DNA from: Bacteroidales bacterium
Lineage (GTDB): Bacteria > Bacteroidota > Bacteroidia > Bacteroidales > UBA1556
Direction: 5' to 3'
Assembly (NCBI GenBank): GCA_023145955.1
Contig: JAGLDA010000166.1
Span: forward strand, 1 to 14,006
DNA: 14,006 nt
Shown: in pieces, positions 1 through 6,085 of the stretch
How the letters are laid out: each line of letters starts with the position of its first letter
How positions within the stretch are numbered: the stretch's first letter is position 1
Program-made: the position numbers and the translations under genes
The notes under the pieces: generated by a model
Databases searched by the model: none
What the model saw: the letters and a program-made list of their open reading frames with translations, nothing else
Told to the model about the DNA's origin: nothing

Positions 1-896
1 CCAATCTTTTTACCGTTAGCCATTTCATAATCTATCGTTTCTCTAATAGTTTCGTTTATAGAACCCATTGCAATAGTTATATCTGTTGCCTCTGGGTGAC
101 CATAATATGTAAAAGGGTGGTATTCACGACCAGTTATTTTCTTAATCTCTACCATATACTCCTCAACTAAATCAGGAATCTCATCATAGAAATTATTAGC
201 AGCCTCACGAGCCTGGAAATAAATATCTGGGTTTTGTGCAGTACCTCTAGTTACTGGTTTTTCAGGATTAAGAGCATTGTCACGGAAGCGTTGGATAGCA
301 TCATAATCTAATAATTTAGCCATCTCATCTTGATCCATAGCTTCAACTTTCTGAATTTCGTGTGAAGTACGGAATCCATCAAAAAAGTGAAGGAAAGGAA
401 TACGAGACTTAATAGCAGCAAGGTGAGCGATACCCGCAATATCCATAATTTCCTGTGCGCTACCTGTAGCCAACATAGCAAAACCTGCCTGACGTACACT
501 CATAACATCACTGTGGTCGCCAAAAATAGATAGTGCTTGAGCAGCAATACTTCGAGCACTAACATGAAAAACAGCTGGTAATAACTCACCAGACATCTTA
601 TACATATTAGGAATCATTAATAAAAGACCCTGAGATGCAGTGAAAGTACTTGCTAAAGCACCAGCTTGTAAAGCTCCGTGCATAGCACCCGCAGCTCCAG
701 CTTCAGATTGCATTTCGCTAACTTCTACTGTTGATCCCAAAATGTTCTTCTTGCCATTTGCCGACCATTGGTCAACGTACTCTGCCATGTCTGATGACGG
801 AGTAATAGGGTAGATGGCTGATACTTCGCTAAACATATAAGCGATATAAGCAGCAGCTTGGTTACCCTCTAAGGTTAAAAACTTTTTCTTACTCAT
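1..896 (-). CDS. nifJ: Pyruvate:ferredoxin (flavodoxin) oxidoreductase, N-terminal part (cut by window edge)
   Basis: This enzyme oxidatively decarboxylates pyruvate with CoA to acetyl-CoA, CO2 and reduced ferredoxin, using thiamine diphosphate and Fe-S clusters in the cytoplasm. The frame is open from the ATG at 896 to the left edge, giving 298 codons of a protein that is usually about 1,170-1,200 residues, so only the first (pyrimidine-binding) domain and the start of the second are present. Visible hallmarks are YPITPSSDMAE (residues 29-39), STVEVSEMQSEAGAAGAMHGAL (read as 55-62 plus 63-76) and FHVSARSIAAQALSIFGDHSD (110-120 and on). T32, E65 and R115 line up, one residue shifted, with T31, E64 and R114 of the Desulfovibrio africanus enzyme. 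The start is the first ATG after a gene-free leader and gives the standard MSKKKFLTLEGNQAAAY opening. It is read away from an inverted-repeat-rich leader and stands apart from the next upstream gene. Identity is nearly certain; intactness downstream cannot be judged. Confidence 0.96.
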   Translation of the reverse strand, partial: MSKKKFLTLEGNQAAAYIAYMFSEVSAIYPITPSSDMAEYVDQWSANGKKNILGSTVEVSEMQSEAGAAGAMHGALQAGALASTFTASQGLLLMIPNMYKMSGELLPAVFHVSARSIAAQALSIFGDHSDVMSVRQAGFAMLATGSAQEIMDIAGIAHLAAIKSRIPFLHFFDGFRTSHEIQKVEAMDQDEMAKLLDYDAIQRFRDNALNPEKPVTRGTAQNPDIYFQAREAANNFYDEIPDLVEEYMVEIKKITGREYHPFTYYGHPEATDITIAMGSINETIRETIDYEMANGKKI

Positions 897-919
897 GATA
901 TAATGTTTTTGATTATTAA

Positions 920-957
920 AACCTTAATAGAAAGATGTTTATCTTCGTTTTAAGGTT
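920..957 (-). ncRNA. Nested hairpin in the nifJ 5' leader
   Basis: AACCTTAA (920-927) pairs perfectly with TTAAGGTT (950-957). Inside it, AAGAT (932-936) pairs with ATCTT (941-945) around a 4-base loop, leaving a symmetric 4-by-4 internal loop. Read in the nifJ direction the hairpin ends 23 bases before the start codon and is followed by a U/A-rich run (TTTTAATAATC), so it could act as an attenuator, a ligand-binding leader or a stability element. The 7-mer TAAGGTT/AACCTTA also occurs a third time at 870-876, inside the first codons of nifJ. No known riboswitch class was recognised. Confidence 0.45.
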
Positions 958-967
958 GTTAAAAAAC

Positions 968-984
968 TTAAAAGATTCTTTTAA
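968..984 (-). repeat. Inverted repeat 2 in the nifJ leader (7-bp arms, 3-base loop)
   Basis: TTAAAAG (968-974), ATT, CTTTTAA (978-984) form a perfect 7-bp hairpin five bases from inverted repeat 1 and ten bases from inverted repeat 3. On its own it is weak (one G-C pair), but its place in a run of three hairpins makes it more notable. Confidence 0.45.
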
Positions 985-989
985 TTATA

Positions 990-1012
990 CGTTATAATGT
1001 TTATTTATAACG
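990..1012 (-). repeat. Inverted repeat 1 in the nifJ leader (8-bp arms, 7-base spacer)
   Basis: CGTTATAA (990-997) and TTATAACG (1005-1012) are perfect inverted repeats around the 7-base spacer TGTTTAT. The element lies directly below the candidate -7 box, so it covers the expected transcription start. It could be a regulator's operator or the first hairpin of the nifJ transcript. The arms are AT-rich but closed by a CG pair at the open end. Confidence 0.55.
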
Positions 1013-1017
1013 GAGTG

Positions 1018-1025
1018 CAAAAATA
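1018..1025 (-). promoter_or_regulatory. Candidate -7 box (TATTTTTG) for nifJ
   Basis: On the minus strand these bases read TATTTTTG, an exact match to the Bacteroidota consensus TAnnTTTG, followed by C. A TTTG that could serve as the -33 element lies at 1044-1041, but the spacer is only 15 bases, shorter than the roughly 17-23 usual in this phylum. If used, transcription would begin around 1010-1015 and leave a leader of about 115 bases, which contains the hairpins listed below. Such boxes arise by chance in AT-rich DNA, so this rests on position and on the partial -33 match. Confidence 0.45.
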
Positions 1026-1100
1026 ATAAAAATAATAATTCAAACTACTATTGATATTGATTTTAAATAGAAGAGATGTGAAATGTTTATGTCTTTGTAA

Positions 1101-1146
1101 TCTATTGAATTATAGTTAAATGTAGTGGCAGCACCCTTTCAATAGA
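1101..1146. repeat. 9+9-bp inverted repeat with 28-base spacer
   Basis: TCTATTGAA (1101-1109) and TTCAATAGA (1138-1146) are perfect inverted repeats. The spacer includes the small GTG-GCAG-CAC stem, which holds the most GC-rich bases of the neighbourhood. It lies upstream of the nifJ promoter box and about 260 bp past the glycosyltransferase stop. It could be a regulator site or part of an untranslated RNA; no family was recognised. Confidence 0.4.
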
Positions 1147-1292
1147 ATTATATTTTCAATATTTTTAACATCAATCTTATTTCATTTTCTGATTGATAAT
1201 TCTCAAATATTTATTTAGTAGTAATTGTTTGTAGCGCTAAACCCAATATTTATATTGAATTGCTTTCAAAAATAATTTATTCGTAATCGGTC

Positions 1293-1322
1293 CTGATAAT
1301 CATCGAGGCTGATAACCATCAG
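1293..1322. repeat. Two-copy tandem repeat of CTGATAAYCATC (16-bp period)
   Basis: CTGATAATCATC (1293-1304) is repeated as CTGATAACCATC (1309-1320), 11 of 12 bases identical. Each copy has an internal GAT/ATC dyad, and the second extends to a 5-bp hairpin, CTGAT-AACC-ATCAG (1309-1322). The layout resembles a paired protein-binding site or two small hairpins. It lies about 80 bp beyond the glycosyltransferase stop codon. Two copies are too few to call a repeat array. Confidence 0.4.
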
Positions 1323-1402
1323 TTGGATTGCATTTTTAAAGAGACATTAATATAAATAGAAAATTATTGAACCTCACAACAAACCCAGTAGTACCACTTT
1401 AA

Positions 1403-2950
1403 CTATTGAATAATCTCCATAAGGTAAACTTCTGGTTTTCCTGTTTTATTAATTACTTTAAACTTTTCAGGATATTTTTGTAATAAAGGCAGAACATACT
1501 TTTGTCCCAATCCACTACCATAGTATACTATATGTGTGTATTTACCTTCTTTAAAAGCTTCAAGTACAGTTTCTTGGTCGTGTTTATTAATAATTCTATG
1601 TGCATAATGACCAGAGAAAAGATGAAATAGCATATTTTTCCTGCAAATAATATTTGCATTCTTATCTAGGTTATCTTTTGTCCATTCGGCCATAGCAAAA
1701 TAGTTGCGATACATAGGATTAAGTGGCGTGTTTGCTGCTCTATGAAGTTCACTAAGGCGTGGAGTGTATATAAATGCTATTAATATAAATGCATAGGGTA
1801 AATACTTATTGGCATTAATGGTTTCCATTTTAAGCTTTTCAAGAATAACCATAATTAAAGAAAAAATACCATAGAAGAATAGAAAAATCATAAGAGGAAC
1901 AATTGGCATCATAAACCTAATTCCTATCCATACTGCAGGCCATAGCATTAGTATAGCAAAAGTTGCCAATATATACCCTGCAATTGCAACTTGATATTTC
2001 TTCATTTTTATTATTCCAAAAATAATAATACCAATTATTAATATTCCTAAAAAGAAGGAAGTGTTTTCGTAATTTGGTTCATTGCCAAAAATAGCTGCAG
2101 GAATTTCACTTTCTATATATCGAGGTATATTTGCAAAAATACGGTCAATCCAATCACCTATACCATCCATTTCGCCTGTGGACCTATCGTAATAATCTTT
2201 GTATTTTAGCGCAGCAGAATATGGAGAACCTTTAAAAGCTGTGCCTCTTATATACCATGGTAATGCTATGGCTACAAAACTGATTCCGTAGATAAACATA
2301 TACTTCCAGTTTCGATGGAGTAAATAATATAGTCCAATACCACCAATTAAAGCAATTCCCTGTGAACGTATATAATATGAAAAGGAGGTGCTTATCAGCA
2401 TTACAATAAACCATGGACTTTTCCAAGGGGCTTTTTCTGTATCAATTTTAGTTAATGCTAGTAGGCCAAGTGATGAGAAAAATATAAAAGGTATTTCGCT
2501 CATCATCCATGTGCTATATTGTAAATTATAATAATGAAATAGCATTGCAAAAAGTATGGCAAAGCTAAAATGAATATTGTTGGTGATTGCTTTAAAAAAG
2601 AAGAATAATACTACCAAGGAGGCAAAGTATAGCAATCCATTTGTGTATTTTATTGTTTCAATATTATCATTGGCGATAGTGATGACACCTGCTATAAAAG
2701 CCGGGTAGCCAGGAGGGTATGAGTTTGCTGGGTTTTGACTGATATTCTGTGCGTTTATAAAACCATCGCCATTAGCAAGTGCTTTGCCTAATATATAGTA
2801 ATTGGCATTGTCGCCAAGAAAAGCAATCTTACTATCGTAAATGTGATTATAAGTGGGTATAAAAGCTATTAATAAAATTAATAAGTATGCGATGGTAAAT
2901 AAACCTTCTTTTTTGAAAATATTCTTATTTATTTTAGTGGTATTAATCAT
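1403..2950 (-). CDS. GT39/PMT-type polytopic membrane glycosyltransferase
   Basis: A 515-residue inner-membrane protein with about ten hydrophobic segments, the first at residues 17-33, and a soluble C-terminal part (about 405-515). It fits the GT39/PMT_2/ArnT-like class, which takes a sugar from a polyprenyl-phosphate carrier and adds it to a protein or lipid on the outer face. Supporting motifs are the first extracytoplasmic loop GDNANYYILGKALANGDGF (46-64), where D47 takes the place of the family's catalytic acidic residue, and YPPGYPAF (78-85), which follows that loop in many members. The C-terminal end has the usual WTKDN...ANIICRKN arrangement of bacterial members. The usual DE pair is DN here. 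The start is ATG 2950, 11 bp after the DUF2061 stop, so the two genes are probably co-transcribed. The acceptor and sugar cannot be told. The class is fairly secure; activity is inferred. Confidence 0.8.
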   Translation of the reverse strand: MINTTKINKNIFKKEGLFTIAYLLILLIAFIPTYNHIYDSKIAFLGDNANYYILGKALANGDGFINAQNISQNPANSYPPGYPAFIAGVITIANDNIETIKYTNGLLYFASLVVLFFFFKAITNNIHFSFAILFAMLFHYYNLQYSTWMMSEIPFIFFSSLGLLALTKIDTEKAPWKSPWFIVMLISTSFSYYIRSQGIALIGGIGLYYLLHRNWKYMFIYGISFVAIALPWYIRGTAFKGSPYSAALKYKDYYDRSTGEMDGIGDWIDRIFANIPRYIESEIPAAIFGNEPNYENTSFFLGILIIGIIIFGIIKMKKYQVAIAGYILATFAILMLWPAVWIGIRFMMPIVPLMIFLFFYGIFSLIMVILEKLKMETINANKYLPYAFILIAFIYTPRLSELHRAANTPLNPMYRNYFAMAEWTKDNLDKNANIICRKNMLFHLFSGHYAHRIINKHDQETVLEAFKEGKYTHIVYYGSGLGQKYVLPLLQKYPEKFKVINKTGKPEVYLMEIIQ

Positions 2951-2961
2951 TTATTTCTAGT

Positions 2962-3324
2962 TTAGATATTTATATTTCTGTTTTTACGTTGTCTTTTTAT
3001 ATAATTCAATTTAATACGCCTAATAAGCTTGTATCTCATCCAACTACGACCCCAATATACATTTGCCCATACTCGCTCATGTACATAGTATATTCCCATT
3101 TTGCTAATAAGTTCAACCCCCACAGCGGCAGTAATTACTTCTAAAGCAACTTTTCCTCCTGCTGTAAAATAGAAAATTAAAAAGGTAGTAACACTAGCAA
3201 TTATTCTCCAACTTATAGCCTTAGCAATAGATCTTGCAGGGCTTTCTCTTTCAACGCTTAGTTCTTTAGGAACTCTTACACCATCAATTTGTTGAAATTC
3301 TTTAATGTCTTTTGTGGTACGCAT
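2962..3324 (-). CDS. Small DUF2061 membrane protein
   Basis: A 120-residue protein with the DUF2061 pattern: RSIAKAISWRIIASVTTFLI (31-50), a second hydrophobic segment GGKVALEVITAAVGVELISK (56-75), then the family's HERVW signature (82-86) and WGRSW. Two membrane segments are likely (about 38-55 and 58-75), with a charged N-terminal arm of 30 residues and a strongly basic C-terminal tail (RRIKLNYIKRQRKNRN). The function of the family is not known to me; in other Bacteroidota I associate such proteins with sulfate-assimilation genes, which are absent here. The ATG at 3324 gives a sensible opening. It sits 65 bp after the lipid kinase and 11 bp before the GT39 gene, so pairing with the glycosyltransferase is plausible but unproven. 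Confidence 0.82.
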   Translation of the reverse strand: MRTTKDIKEFQQIDGVRVPKELSVERESPARSIAKAISWRIIASVTTFLIFYFTAGGKVALEVITAAVGVELISKMGIYYVHERVWANVYWGRSWMRYKLIRRIKLNYIKRQRKNRNINI

Positions 3325-3389
3325 TTAAGTGCTTTTAATAGTTAAAAATAATTCTCAAGGATATTAAAATACCTTTAGTTTTGATAAAA

Positions 3390-4313
3390 TTAAGACCAAA
3401 AGAAATCTAAGAAATCTTTTTTGCATTCTACAGTAATAGGAGTGCTGCCATATTGCTCTCCATCAGGTGTCAATGTTTTATTATCCTTAGTTTTTACTAT
3501 GATTTTTTTAGCTTGAATATATTCAATATCATTATGTTCAATATGCTTCCCTTCAAAAATACTTAAAAAGATTTTCAATACTTTCCAACGAGAAGTTTTG
3601 CGACTGATAGTAATATCTAATAAACCATCATCAACCTTGGCCTTTGGTGCCATCAAAAAACTTGATCCTGTATATCTAGTATTTGATATTTCTACAAAAA
3701 GGTTTTCTTGTTTTATGCTTTTTCCATCAAGAATTATTTCTAAAGGAAAAGTTCGTAATGCCATTATCTTCTCTAAAGAAGCTATAGTATATGAGAGATT
3801 ACCTAATTTTTTATATTTATTTGCAGCATCGTTTATGTCTGCTACCATTCCAAAACCTAGGATATTATGGAAATAAAAATCTTTGTCTTTCATTTGACAA
3901 AAGCCAATATCTACTTTCTTAATTTTGTTTTTAGAGATTATATCAATAGCTTTCTCAAATTCAAAACTTTTAAGTCCTAATTCAATGGCAAAAGAATTTC
4001 CTGTGCCATTTGGTATTATCCCTATTGGTGGTTTGGTTTCTGATTTGTTTTTATAATAGCCATTAAGTACTTCGTGAAAAGTGCCGTCGCCACCGGAGCT
4101 GATAATACCATCGTATAATGTTAAATCGGCTTGCTCAACCATAGTCTCGGCTTCACCGGCTGCTCTGGTAAATCGTAAATCAAAATCCATTCCTTTGGAA
4201 CGGATCAATTGCTTTACTTCAGAAAAATATTTTCCTGATTTTTTAAAGCCTGCAAATGGATTATATACTAGTAGTAGTTTCAAAAATATTTGGTTTTGAT
4301 TATGAATTGTCAA
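3390..4313 (-). CDS. YegS/DAGK-type lipid kinase (diacylglycerol kinase catalytic domain)
   Basis: A cytoplasmic or membrane-edge kinase that phosphorylates a lipid such as diacylglycerol using ATP, relevant to recycling diacylglycerol into phospholipid synthesis. Numbering from TTG 4313 gives 307 residues, the family's normal size. Motifs in order are LLLVYNPFAG (13-22), SSGGDGTFHEVLNG (72-85, nucleotide-binding GGDGT), IGIIPNGTGNSFA (97-109), VDDGLLDITI in the C-terminal lobe and TPDGE near the end, which holds the catalytic region of DgkB/YegS proteins. No in-frame ATG precedes the first motif. The only candidates are TTG at 4313 and TTG at 4283; the second would give MKLLLVYNPFAG, the typical opening of this family, so the true gene may be 3390-4283. 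An upstream in-frame stop limits any longer form. It diverges from the slyD-like gene. Lipid specificity is not visible in the sequence. Confidence 0.9.
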   Translation of the reverse strand: MTIHNQNQIFLKLLLVYNPFAGFKKSGKYFSEVKQLIRSKGMDFDLRFTRAAGEAETMVEQADLTLYDGIISSGGDGTFHEVLNGYYKNKSETKPPIGIIPNGTGNSFAIELGLKSFEFEKAIDIISKNKIKKVDIGFCQMKDKDFYFHNILGFGMVADINDAANKYKKLGNLSYTIASLEKIMALRTFPLEIILDGKSIKQENLFVEISNTRYTGSSFLMAPKAKVDDGLLDITISRKTSRWKVLKIFLSIFEGKHIEHNDIEYIQAKKIIVKTKDNKTLTPDGEQYGSTPITVECKKDFLDFFWS

Positions 4314-4378
4314 AAATAGACTTTTTTATTAAAACTTATATTTTTATATTAATACCGTCAAAATTGTAATTAAGATGT

Positions 4379-4404
4379 ACTATTATTATAAAAAACATAA
4401 TAGT
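4379..4404. repeat. 8+8-bp inverted repeat in the divergent spacer
   Basis: ACTATTAT (4379-4386) and ATAATAGT (4397-4404) are perfect inverted repeats with a 10-base spacer. The element lies between the lipid kinase and the slyD-like gene, about 35 bp above the slyD -7 box and 65-95 bp above the kinase start. Because both genes run outward, a terminator has no purpose here, so an operator or other regulator site is the simpler reading. No regulator gene is nearby. Confidence 0.4.
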
Positions 4405-4438
4405 GTATTTTCTCACTTAAACCATTCTCTATTTTTCT

Positions 4439-4446
4439 TACTTTTG
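4439..4446 (+). promoter_or_regulatory. -7 box (TACTTTTG) for the slyD-NA37 operon
   Basis: TACTTTTG followed by C is an exact match to the Bacteroidota TAnnTTTG consensus, 29 bases before the ATG at 4476. No TTG/TTTG lies at the usual -33 distance. The predicted leader is about 20-25 bases and includes AAGGA (4458-4462), a weak Shine-Dalgarno-like stretch too far from the ATG to be convincing. Confidence 0.6.
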
Positions 4447-4475
4447 CAATAACGAACAAGGATAAAATAAAGAAT

Positions 4476-5009
4476 ATGTTATTAATAGGAGATACCGTAA
4501 AGGTACATTATACTGGGCAATTTGAAAATGGGAAAGTGTTTGATACTACCGTTGGTAATGACCCAATATTGTTTACCATTGGCGATGAAATGATGATTGC
4601 GGGTTTCGAAGAGGCTGTTTTGTCGATGAAAGAAGGGGATAAAAAAACAGTGAAGATTAAAGCTTGTGATGCTTATGGCGATTACGATAAAGACTTACTA
4701 ATGGAGGTGGGTAAAAAGGATTTTCTGGGCAGTAAGGATGTGAAAGAGGGAGATACAGTACAAGCACCTACAGAAGATGGGGTGCTAACTTTTAAAATTC
4801 ATAAAATAAATGACACTACTATTATATTAGATGCAAATTCGCACCTTGCTGGTAAGGATGTTATCTTTGATATTGAAATTTTGGAAGTTCGTAAAGCTGA
4901 AGTGGAAGAAGAATTTGATGAAAATGAGTTTGGAAGTTTTGAGGATGAACTGGGCTCAGATTCAGAGAATGAAGGTGAAGATGATTATTTTGATGTGGAA
5001 AACTACTAA
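4476..5009 (+). CDS. SlyD-like FKBP-type peptidyl-prolyl cis-trans isomerase with acidic C-terminal tail
   Basis: A cytoplasmic (no signal peptide) proline isomerase and likely chaperone of 177 residues. The FKBP fold is read from VKVHYTGQFENGKVFDTT (8-25), MIAGFEEAVLSMKEGDKKTV (40-59) and, closing the domain, LAGKDVIFDIEILEV (124-138). Residues about 68-120 form the SlyD-type insert-in-flap chaperone domain between them, and DANSHLAGKD (119-128) matches the SlyD signature DGNHPLAGKD except for the shifted His and lost Pro. The usual PEDAYG before the insert is ACDAYG (63-68). In enterobacterial SlyD the tail is rich in His/Cys and binds nickel; here residues 141-177 have no His or Cys and are about half Asp/Glu. 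Metal handling is therefore unlikely, and a role for the tail in binding basic or DNA-associated proteins is only a guess. Ten bp separate it from the NA37 gene, so they share an operon. Confidence 0.9.
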   Translation: MLLIGDTVKVHYTGQFENGKVFDTTVGNDPILFTIGDEMMIAGFEEAVLSMKEGDKKTVKIKACDAYGDYDKDLLMEVGKKDFLGSKDVKEGDTVQAPTEDGVLTFKIHKINDTTIILDANSHLAGKDVIFDIEILEVRKAEVEEEFDENEFGSFEDELGSDSENEGEDDYFDVENY

Positions 5010-5019
5010 AATTATATAA

Positions 5020-6045
5020 ATGATTGAAATTAAAGATGCTGTAATTACAAATATTACTGTACATAGAATAGGAATTCAAACGGATTCTTCTTTTTTGAAT
5101 GATAAAGAGATAATGATGAATTTTGAGGAAGATGAAGAGGCTATAATAAAGACTTTTCTTAAACCTTTTACGTCTAGTTATGCTACATATGAATTTAGAC
5201 ATGATGAAGATGTTCAGCTAAACCCCATTTTCAAAATTTCTAAGGAGATTAATGAAGAAGCGGATTTTGTTCTTAAAACTAAAGAGATTCACCAATACTT
5301 GAAAGATGTTTCATTACACCCAAATATTAAAGATGGTGATCTTTTTGTAATTAATTTTGATAGCGTAAAGTTAGAAAATGAGCATTATAAAGCAATGGGT
5401 ATATATAAGGTAGAGAATAAAGAAACCTTTATTGAAACAATGCCTGCTGAAGATGGTAGAGTAAAACTAAATTTTAAGAAAGGAGTTGGTCGTAAACTTG
5501 ATAAAGCCATATTAGTACTTTTTACTGAGGAGCCATATACAGTTTTTATGATTGATAATGGAAGCATAGAAACTGATTATTGGATGAATGATTTTGCTAA
5601 TGTAGAACTTCGCAATGATTATGTGAATAATACTACACATTTTCTTGAAATGACAGAAAATTTTATTAAGCATAAAGTTCCTGAGGATTTTGATGTGCAA
5701 AGAACGGATCAGATAGACCTACTAAATAGGTCTGTAGATTACTTTAAAACCAATGATAGTTTTGTTCAGAAAGACTTTGAGGAGGTAGTATTGCAGGATT
5801 CAAATTTGATAGATAATTTTCATGCATATGACGAAGGTTATACCCACGATAAAAGTATAAATTTTGATGAAGGCTTTGAGATTTCTAATAAAGCTGTTAA
5901 AAAACAAGCAAAGAATTTTAGAAGTATTCTTAAGTTAGATAAGAATTTTAGTATTTATATGCATGGAGATAAAACCCTTGTTGAAAGAGGTGTAGATGAA
6001 AGTGGCAAAAAGTTTTATAAATTCTTCTTTGACGAAGAAAAATAA
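5020..6045 (+). CDS. NA37/YejK-like nucleoid-associated protein
   Basis: A 341-residue soluble protein close to the size of E. coli YejK (335). Recognisable family stretches are the opening IKDAVITNITVHRIG (4-18), a basic-acidic middle with GVGRKLDKAILVLF (155-168), YWMNDFANVELRNDYVNNT (187-205), and the C-terminal half containing VKKQAKNFRSILKLDKNFSIYMHG (294-317), where the family also carries a conserved end. YejK-type proteins co-purify with the nucleoid; their biochemical role is poorly defined. The protein is mildly acidic, so direct DNA binding is not evident from composition. It follows the slyD-like gene by 10 bp and is followed by a small hairpin, which suggests a two-gene operon. 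The start at ATG 5020 gives the typical family opening. Family assignment is confident, function is not. Confidence 0.85.
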   Translation: MIEIKDAVITNITVHRIGIQTDSSFLNDKEIMMNFEEDEEAIIKTFLKPFTSSYATYEFRHDEDVQLNPIFKISKEINEEADFVLKTKEIHQYLKDVSLHPNIKDGDLFVINFDSVKLENEHYKAMGIYKVENKETFIETMPAEDGRVKLNFKKGVGRKLDKAILVLFTEEPYTVFMIDNGSIETDYWMNDFANVELRNDYVNNTTHFLEMTENFIKHKVPEDFDVQRTDQIDLLNRSVDYFKTNDSFVQKDFEEVVLQDSNLIDNFHAYDEGYTHDKSINFDEGFEISNKAVKKQAKNFRSILKLDKNFSIYMHGDKTLVERGVDESGKKFYKFFFDEEK

Positions 6046-6067
6046 TTGTCATAATATACTGTAAATA

Positions 6068-6085
6068 AAGCTCTTCATAGAGCTT
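6068..6085 (+). terminator. Small hairpin after the slyD-NA37 operon
   Basis: AAGCTCT (6068-6074), TCAT, AGAGCTT (6079-6085) form a perfect 7-bp stem with a 4-base loop, 22 bases past the NA37 stop. The following bases (GCCTTTGCAATGCATTTTT) are only moderately T-rich, so it is a poor textbook intrinsic terminator. It may end or attenuate the upstream transcript, or mark mRNA processing. Confidence 0.4.

Larger units (their letters stand above)
897..1402. other. 506-bp gene-free intergenic region rich in inverted repeats
   Basis: Neither strand holds a convincing coding frame between the nifJ start and the glycosyltransferase stop. What it does hold is a TAnnTTTG promoter box for nifJ (1018-1025), three perfect inverted repeats in the presumed nifJ leader (920-957, 968-984, 990-1012), a 9+9-bp inverted repeat (1101-1146), small palindromes at 1232-1239 and 1244-1257, and a two-copy tandem repeat (1293-1320). 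No clear intrinsic terminator follows the glycosyltransferase gene. Both flanking genes are read on the minus strand, so this space must hold the end of one transcript and the start of the next. Confidence 0.7.

Noticed and set aside
1232..1257. Short palindromes TAGCGCTA (1232-1239) and CAATAT-TT-ATATTG (1244-1257) as regulatory sites
   Set aside because: Each is short and largely AT; they are noted as part of the repeat-rich space but are not supported on their own.
1293..1322. A CRISPR array or tRNA-like element in the intergenic repeats
   Set aside because: There are only two short copies with a 4-base gap, no spacers of regular length, no cas genes, and no cloverleaf pattern.
1387..1398. 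Near-palindrome AGTAGTACCACT just past the glycosyltransferase stop as a terminator
   Set aside because: It has no loop, one mismatch and no T-run, so it cannot form a usual terminator hairpin.
3357..3375. Hairpin AAGG...CCTT between the lipid kinase and DUF2061 genes as a terminator
   Set aside because: The stem is only 4+3 bp with a bulge and is almost all A-T inside; too weak to call.
3598..4299. Two plus-strand open frames (3598-3876 and 4081-4299) opposite the lipid kinase
   Set aside because: Both mirror the kinase coding sequence on the other strand, and neither has a family motif or a promoter of its own.
4281..4318. Two TATTTTTG strings (4281-4288 and 4311-4318, minus strand) as promoter boxes for the lipid kinase
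   Set aside because: Both contain the candidate TTG start codons, neither has a -33 TTG at suitable spacing, and T-runs make such matches common in this AT-rich DNA.
4861..5202. A 113-codon open frame on the minus strand across the slyD/NA37 junction
   Set aside because: It is antisense to two well-supported genes, its product is low-complexity (His, Asn, Phe, Tyr and Ser-rich from the complement of acidic codons), and it matches nothing recognisable.
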